Notes under the pieces: model-generated
Seen by the model: the letters and a program-made list of their open reading frames with translations, nothing else
The model's database searches: none
What the model was told of the DNA's origin: nothing
Translations under genes and position numbers: made by a program
Part shown: piece by piece, positions 41,078-50,100 of the stretch
Layout of the letters: every line of letters starts with the position of its first letter
How positions within the stretch are numbered: position 1 is the stretch's first letter
Assembly: GCA_965652395.1 (NCBI GenBank)
Contig: CBFGUW010000018.1
Location: 30,070 to 94,069 of the forward strand
Origin: Saccharospirillum sp965652395
Lineage (GTDB): Bacteria > Pseudomonadota > Gammaproteobacteria > Pseudomonadales > Natronospirillaceae
DNA length: 64,000 nt
Direction of reading: 5' to 3'

Positions 41078-43561
41078 TCAGACGGTTCGCAATACCACCA
41101 TGGGTGGCACCTTGACCACACGTCGGGTGGAGAGCACACCGATCACACCGATTACCAGGCCACCCAGTACAGGCCCCGTCAGCCACAGCAGCCCGTGAGG
41201 TGTCCAGTTGAGCTGCAGCATTTCGGTTTGAAAATAGGCGAGAGCGGCTTCCGCGCCCAGCGCGCCGAGCAACCCTGCCAGGGCGCCCAGGGAGGCAAAC
41301 TCTATCCACAGTCCGCCGCGTACCAGCCCGGCTCTCGCCCCGAGCGTGCGCAGGATCGCACTTTCCACCAATCGGACATCCAATGTCGCCTGGACGCTGG
41401 CAAGCAGAACGATGAACCCGGCGATCAACACTAAGCCGAGGATAAATTCAACGGCCAGGGTAACCTGCCCGACAATATCCTGTATCTGGCTGATGATGGC
41501 ATCCACCTCGATCACGCTCACCGTCGGATACCGGCTCAAAAGCTCCGCCAGCAACGGCTTCTGGTCATCCGATAAATAAAAGCTGGTCAGGTAGGAAGCT
41601 CCGGCGCCTTCCAATATCGGACCATTGAAGATGATGTAAAAGTTAGGCGCCATGCTGTCCCACTGCACACTGCGGATGCTGCTTACTTCGGCGATGACAC
41701 CCTGCCCCCCTATGTTGAACCGCATGGTATCGCCGACTTCTATTTCCAGCTCGCGCGCAAAGACTTCTTCCACCGATATCAGTGTTTGCTCTGTCGTTGC
41801 ATCCGGCTGCCACCATTCTCCACTGACGATGGCATTGTCATCCGCCAGGGTATCCGACCAGGTCAGGTTCAGCTCTCGTCGGAAATCGTCACCTTCAGGT
41901 TCCAGACGCTCCAGACGGGCGGTCATGCTTTCCTGGTTCACCGAGACTAACCTTCCACGGATCATCGGGTAGAAAGGCTGGCGGTCCACTTCGTTTTGGT
42001 CGAGAAAGGCCTCGAAGCCCTCCCGCTCCTGCTCGAAAATATTGAAGGCGAAATGGTTGGGTGCGCCTTCCGGCAGTTGCTGTTGCCATTCCGTGATCAG
42101 CGAAGAACGTAGCAGTGTCAGAATGAACAACAGCATCAATGCGATGGAGAACACCATGATCTGGAACGCATTCTGTCGGCTATGACGTTGCAAGTTAGCC
42201 AACCCCAAGCGCCAGGTGGTGCCCAGGCGGCTGCCGTATCGACGAATCAGCCAGATCAATACCGCCGCCATCAGCGAGACACCGATGATGGCCACCAGGC
42301 CGCCACCCAGAAGCGCTGCTGTCAGCCAAATATCCCGGCTGTAGAGTAGAACCAATCCGACCACGGCGACGCCACCCAAAGCCAACAAAACCCCTTGGCT
42401 TAATGTGCCTCCTTCCAATTCCGAGCGCAGCACCTTGGATGGCGGAACCTCCCGTAGCACCCAGACCGGAGGGAAGGCAAAGGCCATCAGGCATACCATC
42501 CCGGTCAGTAACCCCACAAACAAAGGAGACCAACCGGCGGGCTCGAGCTCTCTTGGCAAGAGGCCTGAAGCCAGCTCCAGAAAGGCCCAGTGCAGAAACC
42601 ACCCCAACAACAGACCAACCAGTACCACCAAAACGCCCAGCAATACGAGATTCCCAGCATACAAACGGGAAATGCGACCAGGCGTCAGCCCCAATGTTTT
42701 CAACAGGGCCACATGACTGAGCTGGCGTGATGCATAACGCCGGGACGCCAGCGCCAAGGCCACCCCGGCCAACATGACGCCCAGAGAACCGGCGAGCAGC
42801 AGAAAGCTCTCGGCCCGGTCCAGAGCGGAAGTAATGTTTTCGTTGGCATCGCGGACATCCACCCAGCGATGTTCACTGCCTAAAAGATCCTCGACTTGGG
42901 CCTTGAAGGCCTCAACATCACCCGAGAGCAGCAGCCGATAGCGAACCCGGCTGCCGACCTGAACCGCGCCGGTCTGCTCCACATCCTCGGCGTTGATCAT
43001 GACTCTGGGGCCAACGCCGAAAAAGGAAGCGGCGTTGTCGGGTTCGGTGATCAAAGCCGCTGTCACGGTGAGGTCCGCATCGCCGACGCCGATGGTGTCG
43101 CCGATCTCCACACCCAATAATGGGAACAGACGGGAAGTCAGCCAGGCTTCACCGGGGCCGGGGCCTTCCGTCACCATGCGGCCGTAACCGAAGGGTTCTT
43201 CGGCAACCCTGAGTTCGCCTTTCAGCGGATAGGCGGAAGAAACGGCCTTGATGGCACCCAGCTGCATGGCACCCTGCTGCCCGAAGGCCATCGCCTGGAA
43301 AGTCACCATTTCTGCGGTACGCAGACCAGACGACTCGGCCAATTGCCGAATCTCATCGCTCACCGGCTGCCGATTGCGACCGCGAACCTGGGCATCCGCT
43401 GCAAGCATGGTGCCGGCTTCGTCTTCAATGGAATTGCGAATCCGGTCGGCGAACAACCCGATACTGGTCACGGTGGTCACAGCCACCAGCAGAGCGGCGA
43501 TTAGGATATTCAGCTCGCCGCCGCGCCAGTCACGCCACAAAAGTTTTAACGACAAATTCAT
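41078..43561 (-). CDS. ABC exporter permease, FtsX-like (YbbP type)
   Basis: 827 aa. Hydrophobic segments lie at the N-terminus, in the middle (about 255-430) and near the C-terminus, around two large periplasmic loops, the double FtsX-domain layout of YbbP. The loops read like MacB-type periplasmic domains. The start overlaps the ATPase stop as ATGA. In E. coli the ybbA-ybbP pair is also divergent from tesA, so the arrangement is ancestral. The substrate is unproven; lipoprotein or lysophospholipid export has been suggested for the group. Confidence 0.85.
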   Translation of the reverse strand: MNLSLKLLWRDWRGGELNILIAALLVAVTTVTSIGLFADRIRNSIEDEAGTMLAADAQVRGRNRQPVSDEIRQLAESSGLRTAEMVTFQAMAFGQQGAMQLGAIKAVSSAYPLKGELRVAEEPFGYGRMVTEGPGPGEAWLTSRLFPLLGVEIGDTIGVGDADLTVTAALITEPDNAASFFGVGPRVMINAEDVEQTGAVQVGSRVRYRLLLSGDVEAFKAQVEDLLGSEHRWVDVRDANENITSALDRAESFLLLAGSLGVMLAGVALALASRRYASRQLSHVALLKTLGLTPGRISRLYAGNLVLLGVLVVLVGLLLGWFLHWAFLELASGLLPRELEPAGWSPLFVGLLTGMVCLMAFAFPPVWVLREVPPSKVLRSELEGGTLSQGVLLALGGVAVVGLVLLYSRDIWLTAALLGGGLVAIIGVSLMAAVLIWLIRRYGSRLGTTWRLGLANLQRHSRQNAFQIMVFSIALMLLFILTLLRSSLITEWQQQLPEGAPNHFAFNIFEQEREGFEAFLDQNEVDRQPFYPMIRGRLVSVNQESMTARLERLEPEGDDFRRELNLTWSDTLADDNAIVSGEWWQPDATTEQTLISVEEVFARELEIEVGDTMRFNIGGQGVIAEVSSIRSVQWDSMAPNFYIIFNGPILEGAGASYLTSFYLSDDQKPLLAELLSRYPTVSVIEVDAIISQIQDIVGQVTLAVEFILGLVLIAGFIVLLASVQATLDVRLVESAILRTLGARAGLVRGGLWIEFASLGALAGLLGALGAEAALAYFQTEMLQLNWTPHGLLWLTGPVLGGLVIGVIGVLSTRRVVKVPPMVVLRTV

Positions 43562-44286
43562 AGCCGGACCTGCCGGGCTTCGCTAACCGGGGTGTCTGCC
43601 GGGTCCACTTCACGCAGCTCCCCCGCCTCCATTTCCAGTTGGCGTTCACAGCGGACGGCGAGTCGATTGTCGTGCGTGACCAATACCAGAGTGGTGTTCC
43701 GTTCCTGGTTCAGCTCGAACAGGAGATCGGCAATTTTCTCACCGGTCCGGGTATCAAGATTACCGGTGGGTTCATCGGCGAACAGAATGGGGGCTTCACT
43801 GGCAAAGGCTCGGGCGACCGCTACCCGCTGTTGCTCGCCACCGCTCAGTTGAAGCGGATAATGACTTTCCCGACCATGGAGCCCTACGCGCTCCAACCAT
43901 TCCATGGCTCGTTCCCGGGGGCGCTCCACCGCTTTCACTTCAAGCGGCAACATGACGTTTTCGAGCGCGGTCAGACTGGGCAACAACTGGAAATTCTGGA
44001 ACACGAACCCCACTAATTCACCACGCAACAGGGCTCGCTGTTCTTCATCCAATGCGGTGATTTCGCGGCCACCCAGCCATACCGATCCGCCGCTGGGCCG
44101 GTCCAAGCCGGCCAGCATACCGAGCAGCGTCGACTTGCCAGAGCCGGAAGCACCGACAATGGCAACCGACTCACCGCGGTGAATGGCAAGGTCGATCCCC
44201 TTGAGGATGACCAGTGGTCCTTCCCGACTGGCCACTTCCTGTTTAAGCTTTCGGGTTTCTATCATGGTATTGGACACATCAGTCAT
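43558..44286 (-). CDS. ybbA: ABC exporter ATP-binding protein (YbbA type)
   Basis: 242 aa from the ATG at 44286. Walker A GASGSGKST, Q-loop VFQNFQLLPSLTALEN, signature LSGGEQQRV, Walker B ILFADEPTGNLD and H-loop THDNR are intact. LolD/MacB-type. The start codon shares CATG with the divergent tesA start at 44285; a later ATG at 44265 would remove the overlap but has no ribosome site. Upstream readings run antiframe in tesA. Confidence 0.88.
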   Translation of the reverse strand: MTDVSNTMIETRKLKQEVASREGPLVILKGIDLAIHRGESVAIVGASGSGKSTLLGMLAGLDRPSGGSVWLGGREITALDEEQRALLRGELVGFVFQNFQLLPSLTALENVMLPLEVKAVERPRERAMEWLERVGLHGRESHYPLQLSGGEQQRVAVARAFASEAPILFADEPTGNLDTRTGEKIADLLFELNQERNTTLVLVTHDNRLAVRCERQLEMEAGELREVDPADTPVSEARQVRL

Positions 44287-44920
44287 GCGCTTCACTTCTC
44301 TGCTCAGCCAAAAATTCAGGATTACAGGCCTGCTCATACTGTCCACTCTCTTCGGAGCCACAGTTCAGGCCCAAACCCTCTTGGTGTTGGGCGACAGCCT
44401 CAGCGCCGGTTACGGCATGGCGCCAGAAGCTTCTTGGGTCAATCTGCTGGACGAAAAATTGACGGATGACCACGCCGTCATCAATGCCAGTATCAGCGGT
44501 GAAACCTCTCGTGGCGGCTTACAACGACTGCCCGGCCTGCTGGAGGAATTCGATCCTTCGGTCGTCATGCTGGAGCTCGGTGCCAACGACGGCCTGCGCG
44601 GTTACCCCATCCCCAACACGACCAAGAACCTGCGCCAGATGATCGAGCTGTCCCATCAGGCCGGAGCCCGCGTCATCCTGTTGGGAATACGGCTGCCACC
44701 CAATTTCGGTTCTCGCTACACCGATCCTTTCTTCAAACAATATGCCAACCTGGCCGAAGACTATGATCTGCTCTACCTGCCGTTTCTGCTGGAGGGCGTC
44801 GCCCAATATCAGGATCTGATGCAGGAAGACGGCTTACACCCGACGGCGGAAGCCCAGCCACTGATACGAGACAATGTATGGCCCCTGGTACAGAAAGCCC
44901 TGGGTGAATCGTCACCTTGA
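44285..44920 (+). CDS. tesA: Periplasmic esterase/thioesterase I
   Basis: SGNH hydrolase acting on acyl-CoA, lysophospholipids and esters in the periplasm. 211 aa from the ATG at 44285, which gives a normal signal peptide (ITGLLILSTLFGATVQA). Mature start TLLVLGDSLSAGYGM carries the nucleophile Ser; GANDG holds the Asn, and DGLHPTAEAQ the Asp/His pair. Divergent from ybbA as in E. coli. Start codons of both genes overlap in CATG, so each promoter must lie in the other gene. Confidence 0.93.
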   Translation: MRFTSLLSQKFRITGLLILSTLFGATVQAQTLLVLGDSLSAGYGMAPEASWVNLLDEKLTDDHAVINASISGETSRGGLQRLPGLLEEFDPSVVMLELGANDGLRGYPIPNTTKNLRQMIELSHQAGARVILLGIRLPPNFGSRYTDPFFKQYANLAEDYDLLYLPFLLEGVAQYQDLMQEDGLHPTAEAQPLIRDNVWPLVQKALGESSP

Positions 44921-45039
44921 CGGAAAGATTACATGGAGGAAAAAAAGAGGGAGGGTAACAGGCTCAGCGATCACGCCCTACCGGCGACAAACGTCTGACG
45001 CTGAGCGGTTCGCTGTAAAGAGAGTGCCAGGGATACGCA

Positions 45040-45146
45040 CCGGCTACCTGGTTGGCTTATCAAGGGTCGGCATAAACCCGTCCATGGGGCCTGGATCGCA
45101 GCATCCCTGCTGCGAACCACCCTTGATAAGCCAACCAGGCATCCGG
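45040..45146 (-). repeat. Family A long-hairpin element, copy 5 (minus strand)
   Basis: Arms 45040-45066 and 45120-45146 pair over 27 bp with two mismatches. Read on the minus strand, the 53-base loop has CGCAGCAGGGATGCTGCGA and GCCCCATGGACGGGTTTATG. It lies between tesA and the FolB-FolK gene. Confidence 0.9.
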
Positions 45147-45191
45147 CGCTCACTTTAGCCAGCGAACCCTGAAACTTGAGTGTTAAGAGGG

Positions 45192-46064
45192 TTACAAGAG
45201 GCGATCATGCCAGCGGAATTCGACCCGCCAGAGCTTTTGCTTATCCTTTGGGTAGGCACTCCAAAGCTCGGCGTAGGTTTTGTTCGAGCCGGGTAAAGGG
45301 GTATCCGGCCACACATCCGCCATGGGTTTGAGCACAAAGGCGTTTTTTGCGGTTTCTTCCCGGGGCAGCTCGATGCCTTCGATGACCCCTACCGCGTCGC
45401 CATAGGTGAGCACATCGATATCCAGCGTGCGGGGGCTGAATTTTGGCCCCTGGCGGTTACGTCCCTGGTTGTCTTCGATGCGTTTCAACGTCGCGTTGAT
45501 ATCCGTCAGCGAGCGGTCCGTGGTCACCACCACGACGGAGTTCAGGAAGTTACTGCCGTCGAACCCCACCGATTCGCTTTCATAGACGGGCGAGCACAGC
45601 AACTCACCAAATTCCCGTTGCAGGGCGTCCAGCGCGCCGGTCAAATTGCGGTAACGGTGGATATTACTGCCGAGGCTTAACGCCACCGGAGTCTTGTTCG
45701 TCTGGCTCACGTCAAAAGTCCGCCTGATGTGGATTCCGACACCGCCACAGTCTGCCACAGCGCCTTTTTTATTGATGCGCAGGTCAATATCCCGCACGCC
45801 TGAGAATTCGTAAATCAGAACGCACAGCCGCTCACCAAAGGTCTCGATCAATTCAAAGGACTGCTGCGCCGCCCAGCCGCGAATATGGCGGCTGAGCGCA
45901 TCGTAATCGAGCGCTTTGGTCAGGTCGTCGGTGCTTCCGGCGGGCTGACAGTCGAATGCGAGGGATAGGTCCAGCCATAGATTCTGACGAATGGAACGCT
46001 CCCAGTCGTAGACTCCGATGACAGTCTCCACTTTCAGTTCCTGCAAAAACACCCGGTCAGTCAT
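45192..46064 (-). CDS. Dihydroneopterin aldolase fused to a second FolK (FolB-FolK)
   Basis: 290 aa, two folate enzymes in one chain. Residues 1-118 are FolB: VETVIGVYDWERSIRQNLWLDLSL, the Glu of the opening loop, and LRINKKGAVAD with the catalytic Lys. Residues about 128-290 are FolK: VALSLGSNIHRY, KFSPRTLDIDVLTYGD, ELPREETAKNAFVLKPMADV. FolB makes the pterin used by FolK, so channeling is possible. It starts inside the tsaD stop (8-base overlap). A separate FolK is at 4363. In Pseudomonas folB stands alone near tsaD. Confidence 0.88.
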   Translation of the reverse strand: MTDRVFLQELKVETVIGVYDWERSIRQNLWLDLSLAFDCQPAGSTDDLTKALDYDALSRHIRGWAAQQSFELIETFGERLCVLIYEFSGVRDIDLRINKKGAVADCGGVGIHIRRTFDVSQTNKTPVALSLGSNIHRYRNLTGALDALQREFGELLCSPVYESESVGFDGSNFLNSVVVVTTDRSLTDINATLKRIEDNQGRNRQGPKFSPRTLDIDVLTYGDAVGVIEGIELPREETAKNAFVLKPMADVWPDTPLPGSNKTYAELWSAYPKDKQKLWRVEFRWHDRLL

Positions 46065-47088
46065 GCAGCGCCTCCAGCGAATCCAACGGCCAACGGGCGC
46101 GCACTTCGATGCCCAGATCCGATTGCTGCCCGGCCATCAGGCGCTGGGCTCCGGCATAGGCGATCATGGCGCCGTTGTCGGTGCAGAACTCTAGCCTCGG
46201 ATAAAACAGTTTGCAGCGTCGGTCATCGGCCATGGCTTGCAGCTTTTCACGCAAACGCCGGTTGGCGCTGACGCCTCCGGCAATCACCAAAGCGCGATGG
46301 CCGGTCTCTTTCAGGGCGCGCCGACACTTGATCACCAACGTATCGACGACGGCCTCCTGAAAACCACAGGCAATATCGGCCATGACGGCGTCCGGGACCA
46401 CTTCAGCAACGGCGTGTTCGGCGACTTTCAGGCGCACAGCGGTTTTCAGCCCCGAGAAGCTGAAATCCATGCCCGGCCGGTCAACCATCGGGCGGGGGAA
46501 TTCGAACACGCCGGGGGTACCCTGATCCGCCAGTTTGCTGAGCAACGGACCACCAGGATAGGGCAGCCCCATCATCTTGGCGGTTTTATCAAACGCCTCC
46601 CCGGCGGCGTCGTCCAGGCTCTCACCCAAAATGCGGTACTCACCCACGCCTTTTACGTCGACCAGCAGGGTGTGGCCGCCACTGACCAGCAGCGCGACAA
46701 AGGGAAAACGCGGCGGGTTGTCCTCCAGCATGGGGGCCAGCAAATGCCCTTCCATGTGGTGCACGCCCAGTGCAGGGACATCCCAGGCCCAGGCCAGAGA
46801 CCGGGAAACCGAGGCCCCAACCATAAGAGCCCCCACCAGGCCGGGCCCGGCGGTGTAAGCGACGGCATCGACCTGGCCAAACGGAACTTCGGCCATGTCG
46901 AACACCTTGCGGATCAACGGCACCAGCTTCCGAACGTGATCCCGCGAGGCCAATTCCGGCACCACACCGCCAAATTCAGCATGCATGGCCACCTGGCTGA
47001 ATAAGGTATGAGCCAGCAACCCCTGTTCGGAGTCATACAGGGCCACTCCGGTTTCATCACAAGAGGTTTCAATTCCCAGAACGCGCAT
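46057..47088 (-). CDS. tsaD: tRNA N6-threonylcarbamoyladenosine transferase
   Basis: With TsaB and TsaE it transfers threonylcarbamoyl to A37 of ANN-reading tRNAs. 343 aa. VLGIETSCDETGVALYD opens the ASKHA fold; VHHMEGHLLAP has the metal-binding histidines, and SGGHTLLV, GVSANRRLR and CTDNGAMIA are conserved. The start is ATG near the edge of the divergent gap. Its stop overlaps the FolB-FolK start. Confidence 0.96.
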   Translation of the reverse strand: MRVLGIETSCDETGVALYDSEQGLLAHTLFSQVAMHAEFGGVVPELASRDHVRKLVPLIRKVFDMAEVPFGQVDAVAYTAGPGLVGALMVGASVSRSLAWAWDVPALGVHHMEGHLLAPMLEDNPPRFPFVALLVSGGHTLLVDVKGVGEYRILGESLDDAAGEAFDKTAKMMGLPYPGGPLLSKLADQGTPGVFEFPRPMVDRPGMDFSFSGLKTAVRLKVAEHAVAEVVPDAVMADIACGFQEAVVDTLVIKCRRALKETGHRALVIAGGVSANRRLREKLQAMADDRRCKLFYPRLEFCTDNGAMIAYAGAQRLMAGQQSDLGIEVRARWPLDSLEALHD

Positions 47089-47350
47089 TCACATCTCGGC
47101 CGATACAAAGATAGGGGCGGGAGTTTAATCATTGGCCTCCCCGAAGGCCAGTTCAGCAGGCTGTTTCCGTGCCTTTTGTGGCGTTTTTCGCTTGGCCCCG
47201 GCACCGATTGTCCACCCTAACCGCCTTGACTGGAAAAATCCCTCTGGCTTAAGACGGGCATTGCATCTTACACTGCGCGGCCCTACCTGGTTGCCGAACC
47301 GAGCGGCTGGGTTTAGGCTGACCAAATGACCATCGGCACAAGGGTACACC

Positions 47351-48403
47351 ATGTACATTGCTTTTCTGATCAACGCCTGGGAAGACATCGAGCCCGGTAA
47401 AAGCTCCACACTGGTCATGATCCAGGAATGCCTCATTCGCCAGCACAAGGTGGCGTTGCTTTACCCCCAGAACCTCACCGTTCGCAACAATGTGGTCAAC
47501 GGCTTCGCCAAGGTCATTCAGCCGTTCGACAAGGCGCCGGAAAGCGTATCGACGCTGTATAAGAAAATCCGCTTCGATGAAAAAATGCTTCCGCTGCATG
47601 CCTTCGATTGCATCATGGTCCGCAAGGATCCGCCGATCGAACCGACCGTGCTCAGTTTTCTGGACGCCGTTAAGAACGAAACCCTCGTCATTAATGACGT
47701 CGATGGTCTACGCAAGGCGAGCAACAAGCTGTACACCACCACCTTTCACGACCCGGGAAACAAGTTCCTGCCGGAAACCCATGTTTCCAAGAACAAGGAC
47801 TACCTCAAGCGGGTGATACGCGAGAGCAAGCAGGACAAGCTGATTCTCAAGCCTCTGGACGGCAGCGGCGGCCATGGTGTCATCGTTCTGGAAAAGTCAG
47901 CCCAGTCCTCCATCAACTCGCTGCTGGATTTTTACATCGACCGTGAGCGTAACAATTACGTCATTTTGCAGGAATTTATCGAAGGCGCTGAAGATGGCGA
48001 CGTCCGGGTGCTGATGCTGAATGGCAAAGCCATAGGCGCCTACCATCGCAAACCCGCCGAAGGCGATGTGCGCGCCAATATTCAGGCCGGGGGCAGCGCC
48101 CACCCGTGGAAGCTGACGGAAGAACAGAAAAAGGTGTGTCGCAAAATCGGCCCGAAACTGGTTCAGGACGGCCTCGACTTTGTCGGTCTGGACCTGATCG
48201 GCGAACGACTGTTGGAAGTCAACGTCTGCAATCCCGGTGGCATTACCAATATCAACCGACTGAGCAAAACCAAACTGCAGAAACAGGTGGTGGATTTTCT
48301 CGAGGACAGGGTCGCCGAACGCCGTGAAAAACACGCGGAACTGGAGCACCTGATGAAACGCCTGTCCGATCTGCGGTCTCGGGATTTGCTCGACAACGAG
48401 TGA
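47351..48403 (+). CDS. Glutathione-synthase-like ATP-grasp ligase
   Basis: 350 aa. The ATP-grasp core is clear: LILKPLDGSGGHGVIVLE, LQEFIEGAEDGDVRVLMLNGKAIGAYHRKP, ANIQAGGSAHPWKLTEEQ and LDFVGLDLIGERLLEVNVCNPGGI. These match prokaryotic glutathione synthetase; the N-terminus (IAFLINAWEDIEPGKSSTL) and the longer C-terminal helix differ from the usual GshB of about 316 aa. So it may be a second glutathione synthase or a related peptide ligase. It is followed closely by an acetyltransferase gene. Confidence 0.75.
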   Translation: MYIAFLINAWEDIEPGKSSTLVMIQECLIRQHKVALLYPQNLTVRNNVVNGFAKVIQPFDKAPESVSTLYKKIRFDEKMLPLHAFDCIMVRKDPPIEPTVLSFLDAVKNETLVINDVDGLRKASNKLYTTTFHDPGNKFLPETHVSKNKDYLKRVIRESKQDKLILKPLDGSGGHGVIVLEKSAQSSINSLLDFYIDRERNNYVILQEFIEGAEDGDVRVLMLNGKAIGAYHRKPAEGDVRANIQAGGSAHPWKLTEEQKKVCRKIGPKLVQDGLDFVGLDLIGERLLEVNVCNPGGITNINRLSKTKLQKQVVDFLEDRVAERREKHAELEHLMKRLSDLRSRDLLDNE

Positions 48404-48413
48404 CGCCCTTGCC

Positions 48414-48917
48414 ATGGAAGCGACAACCCAGCCGACTCCCGAGATCCGCTGGTGCACGGAAGCGGAGATAACCGCCCTCCTGCAAGAGCCGGTCGGCTGC
48501 CGAAACCTGTTCGGTCAGCCCGGCCTGTTGACCGATCTCCTGAACCTGATGCGGCGATACCCTGGGGATCGCCGCTGGTATCTACCGGCCAGAGTTACCG
48601 CCGCAGGGGAATGGGTCGCCGCTGGTGGCTTTAAAGGTCCGCCCCGGGAACAGACGGTCGAAATCGGCTATCGAGTTCATCCTCAACATCGCCGCCAGGG
48701 CTATGCATCGGCGCTGACCCGCTGGCTCTGCCACGTCGCCGCCACGGAAGGGTTGAGGCGGGTGGTCGCCGTCACCGCCTCTTCAAACCTGGCCTCTCAG
48801 GGCGTGCTGGCACAGAACGGTTTTGTTCACTCCGGGGATTTTCTCAGCGACAGTCAGCAATGGTTGCAGCGCTGGCAATACAAAGTTCCCGAGCACTTCC
48901 ATACCCCTCGACCTTAA
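48414..48917 (+). CDS. GNAT-family N-acetyltransferase
   Basis: 167 aa. The acetyl-CoA-binding motif is VEIGYRVHPQHRRQGYASAL (V-x-P-x-x-R-x-x-G-x-A form), followed by LASQGVLAQNGFVHSG. It resembles RimJ-like GNATs that modify small molecules or protein ends. It lies ten bases after the ATP-grasp gene, so the two are probably one transcript. The substrate is unknown. It is convergent with the sigma-factor gene, overlapping by four bases. Confidence 0.85.
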   Translation: MEATTQPTPEIRWCTEAEITALLQEPVGCRNLFGQPGLLTDLLNLMRRYPGDRRWYLPARVTAAGEWVAAGGFKGPPREQTVEIGYRVHPQHRRQGYASALTRWLCHVAATEGLRRVVAVTASSNLASQGVLAQNGFVHSGDFLSDSQQWLQRWQYKVPEHFHTPRP

Positions 48918-49969
48918 TCGGCCGGGGCCTGGTCAGGCTTCTGCCAGCTCTGCTTAAGCTCAAGCAAGGCTTCTTTCTCGATCTGACGCACCCGCTCGCG
49001 ACTGACGCCCAGCTGATCCGCAATTTCACGATATCCATATTCCCGGCCATGACCGATGCCATAACGCATGGAGACAATGATCTGTTGCCGCCGGTCCAAC
49101 ATTCGCAGTGACCGGCGAATCTGCTCCGTGGTCTCGATCCGGGCTCCCGAAGCTTCGGTATTGGGTGCAGTGTCCTCCAGGGTATCGGCCCAATGCTCCC
49201 CGCCCTCGCCGGACATCGGCGCATCCAGGGAAAAGGGGGAAAGCCCCATTTCCAAAAAGTGGCGCACGTCGGCTTCGGGCATGTTCAGCTCCCGACTGAT
49301 CAGCGCCGACGAAAGCGTCTTCCCATAGCGTTGCTGAACCGCCACCACCTGACGTTGGAAGCGTTTGAGGTCATCCACCACGTTGGTGGGTTTGCGTATC
49401 AAGCTGGCTTGGTTCTTCAGTGCCAGCCGAATGAATTGCTGAATCCAATAATGGCTATAGGTGGAGAAACGCGTTCCCTGGGCGACATCAAACTTCTCCA
49501 ACGCCCGCATCAACCCCAACTGCCCCTCCTGCACAAGATCCCTAAGGTCCAGCCCCTGATCGGTATGCTGGTGCGCCACGCTGAACACCAACCGGATGTT
49601 GGACCCCAGCAGCATTTCACGCGCTTCGGTGAGCCGGAACCACAGTCGGTCTACCATGGTTTGGCCGGGAAAATTTTCGTGATACCAGCGGCGCACCTGA
49701 TTCAACTCACTGTAACTGGGACGCTTCGCCCACAACGTTTTCACCCAATCCTTATCGCTCCAATCGAGGTTGGGGTAGCGCTGTTGCCACCAGTTTCGTC
49801 CCACCCGCTGGGTTAACAGAATCAGAGCCCGGGCGCTGTCCTGGTGCTGTTTCAGCCAAAACTGTTCTTCGGGCACCGTTAGCAGGGGGTGCTGGCGGCT
49901 CCACTGGGCATAGCTGGTGTACTCCGTTTCTTCAGCCGCAGCAAACCAAGCAGGGTTGTGAGCATTCAT
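48914..49969 (-). CDS. Sigma-70 family RNA polymerase sigma factor with an insertion before region 2
   Basis: 351 aa. Region 1.2-like sequence (HPLLTVPEEQFWLKQHQDSA) is followed by about 60 unusual residues rich in Trp, Arg and Tyr (WWQQRYPNLDWSD, WVKTLWAKRPSYSE) before region 2 starts at GSNIRLVFSVAHQ. Region 2 has DLVQEGQLGLMRALEKFD and RFSTYSHYWIQQFI; region 4 has GYREIADQLGVSRERVRQIE. It is not RpoD, RpoH or a clear RpoS. It is divergent from a MerR regulator, which may control it. Reminiscent of group 2/3 sigma factors. Confidence 0.85.
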   Translation of the reverse strand: MNAHNPAWFAAAEETEYTSYAQWSRQHPLLTVPEEQFWLKQHQDSARALILLTQRVGRNWWQQRYPNLDWSDKDWVKTLWAKRPSYSELNQVRRWYHENFPGQTMVDRLWFRLTEAREMLLGSNIRLVFSVAHQHTDQGLDLRDLVQEGQLGLMRALEKFDVAQGTRFSTYSHYWIQQFIRLALKNQASLIRKPTNVVDDLKRFQRQVVAVQQRYGKTLSSALISRELNMPEADVRHFLEMGLSPFSLDAPMSGEGGEHWADTLEDTAPNTEASGARIETTEQIRRSLRMLDRRQQIIVSMRYGIGHGREYGYREIADQLGVSRERVRQIEKEALLELKQSWQKPDQAPAD

Positions 49970-49979
49970 AGCGACTCCG

Positions 49980-50019
49980 ATTGATACCTTTGTTCATTAC
50001 TTTCGTAAGTTGTATCGAT
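49980..50019. promoter_or_regulatory. Inverted repeat between the sigma factor and MerR genes (candidate operator)
   Basis: ATTGATAC (49980-49987) and GTATCGAT (50012-50019) match in seven of eight positions as inverted repeats, centred about 30 bp from the sigma start. MerR-type proteins bind inverted repeats between promoter elements, so this may control one or both genes. Confidence 0.4.
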
Positions 50020-50100
50020 TCCAGATCAGATAAAGGGGTAACGGCCTCGATAATCTGGACAAAAGCTGGACAGCGACCCATCGGAAGTGGAGAACAGAGC

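Noticed and set aside
44183..44284. Upstream extension of tesA
   Set aside because: It would run antiframe within ybbA and put 34 residues before a clear signal peptide.
2836..45146. Family A copies as insertion sequences
   Set aside because: About 110 bp, no ORF, no constant terminal repeats and no evident target duplications.
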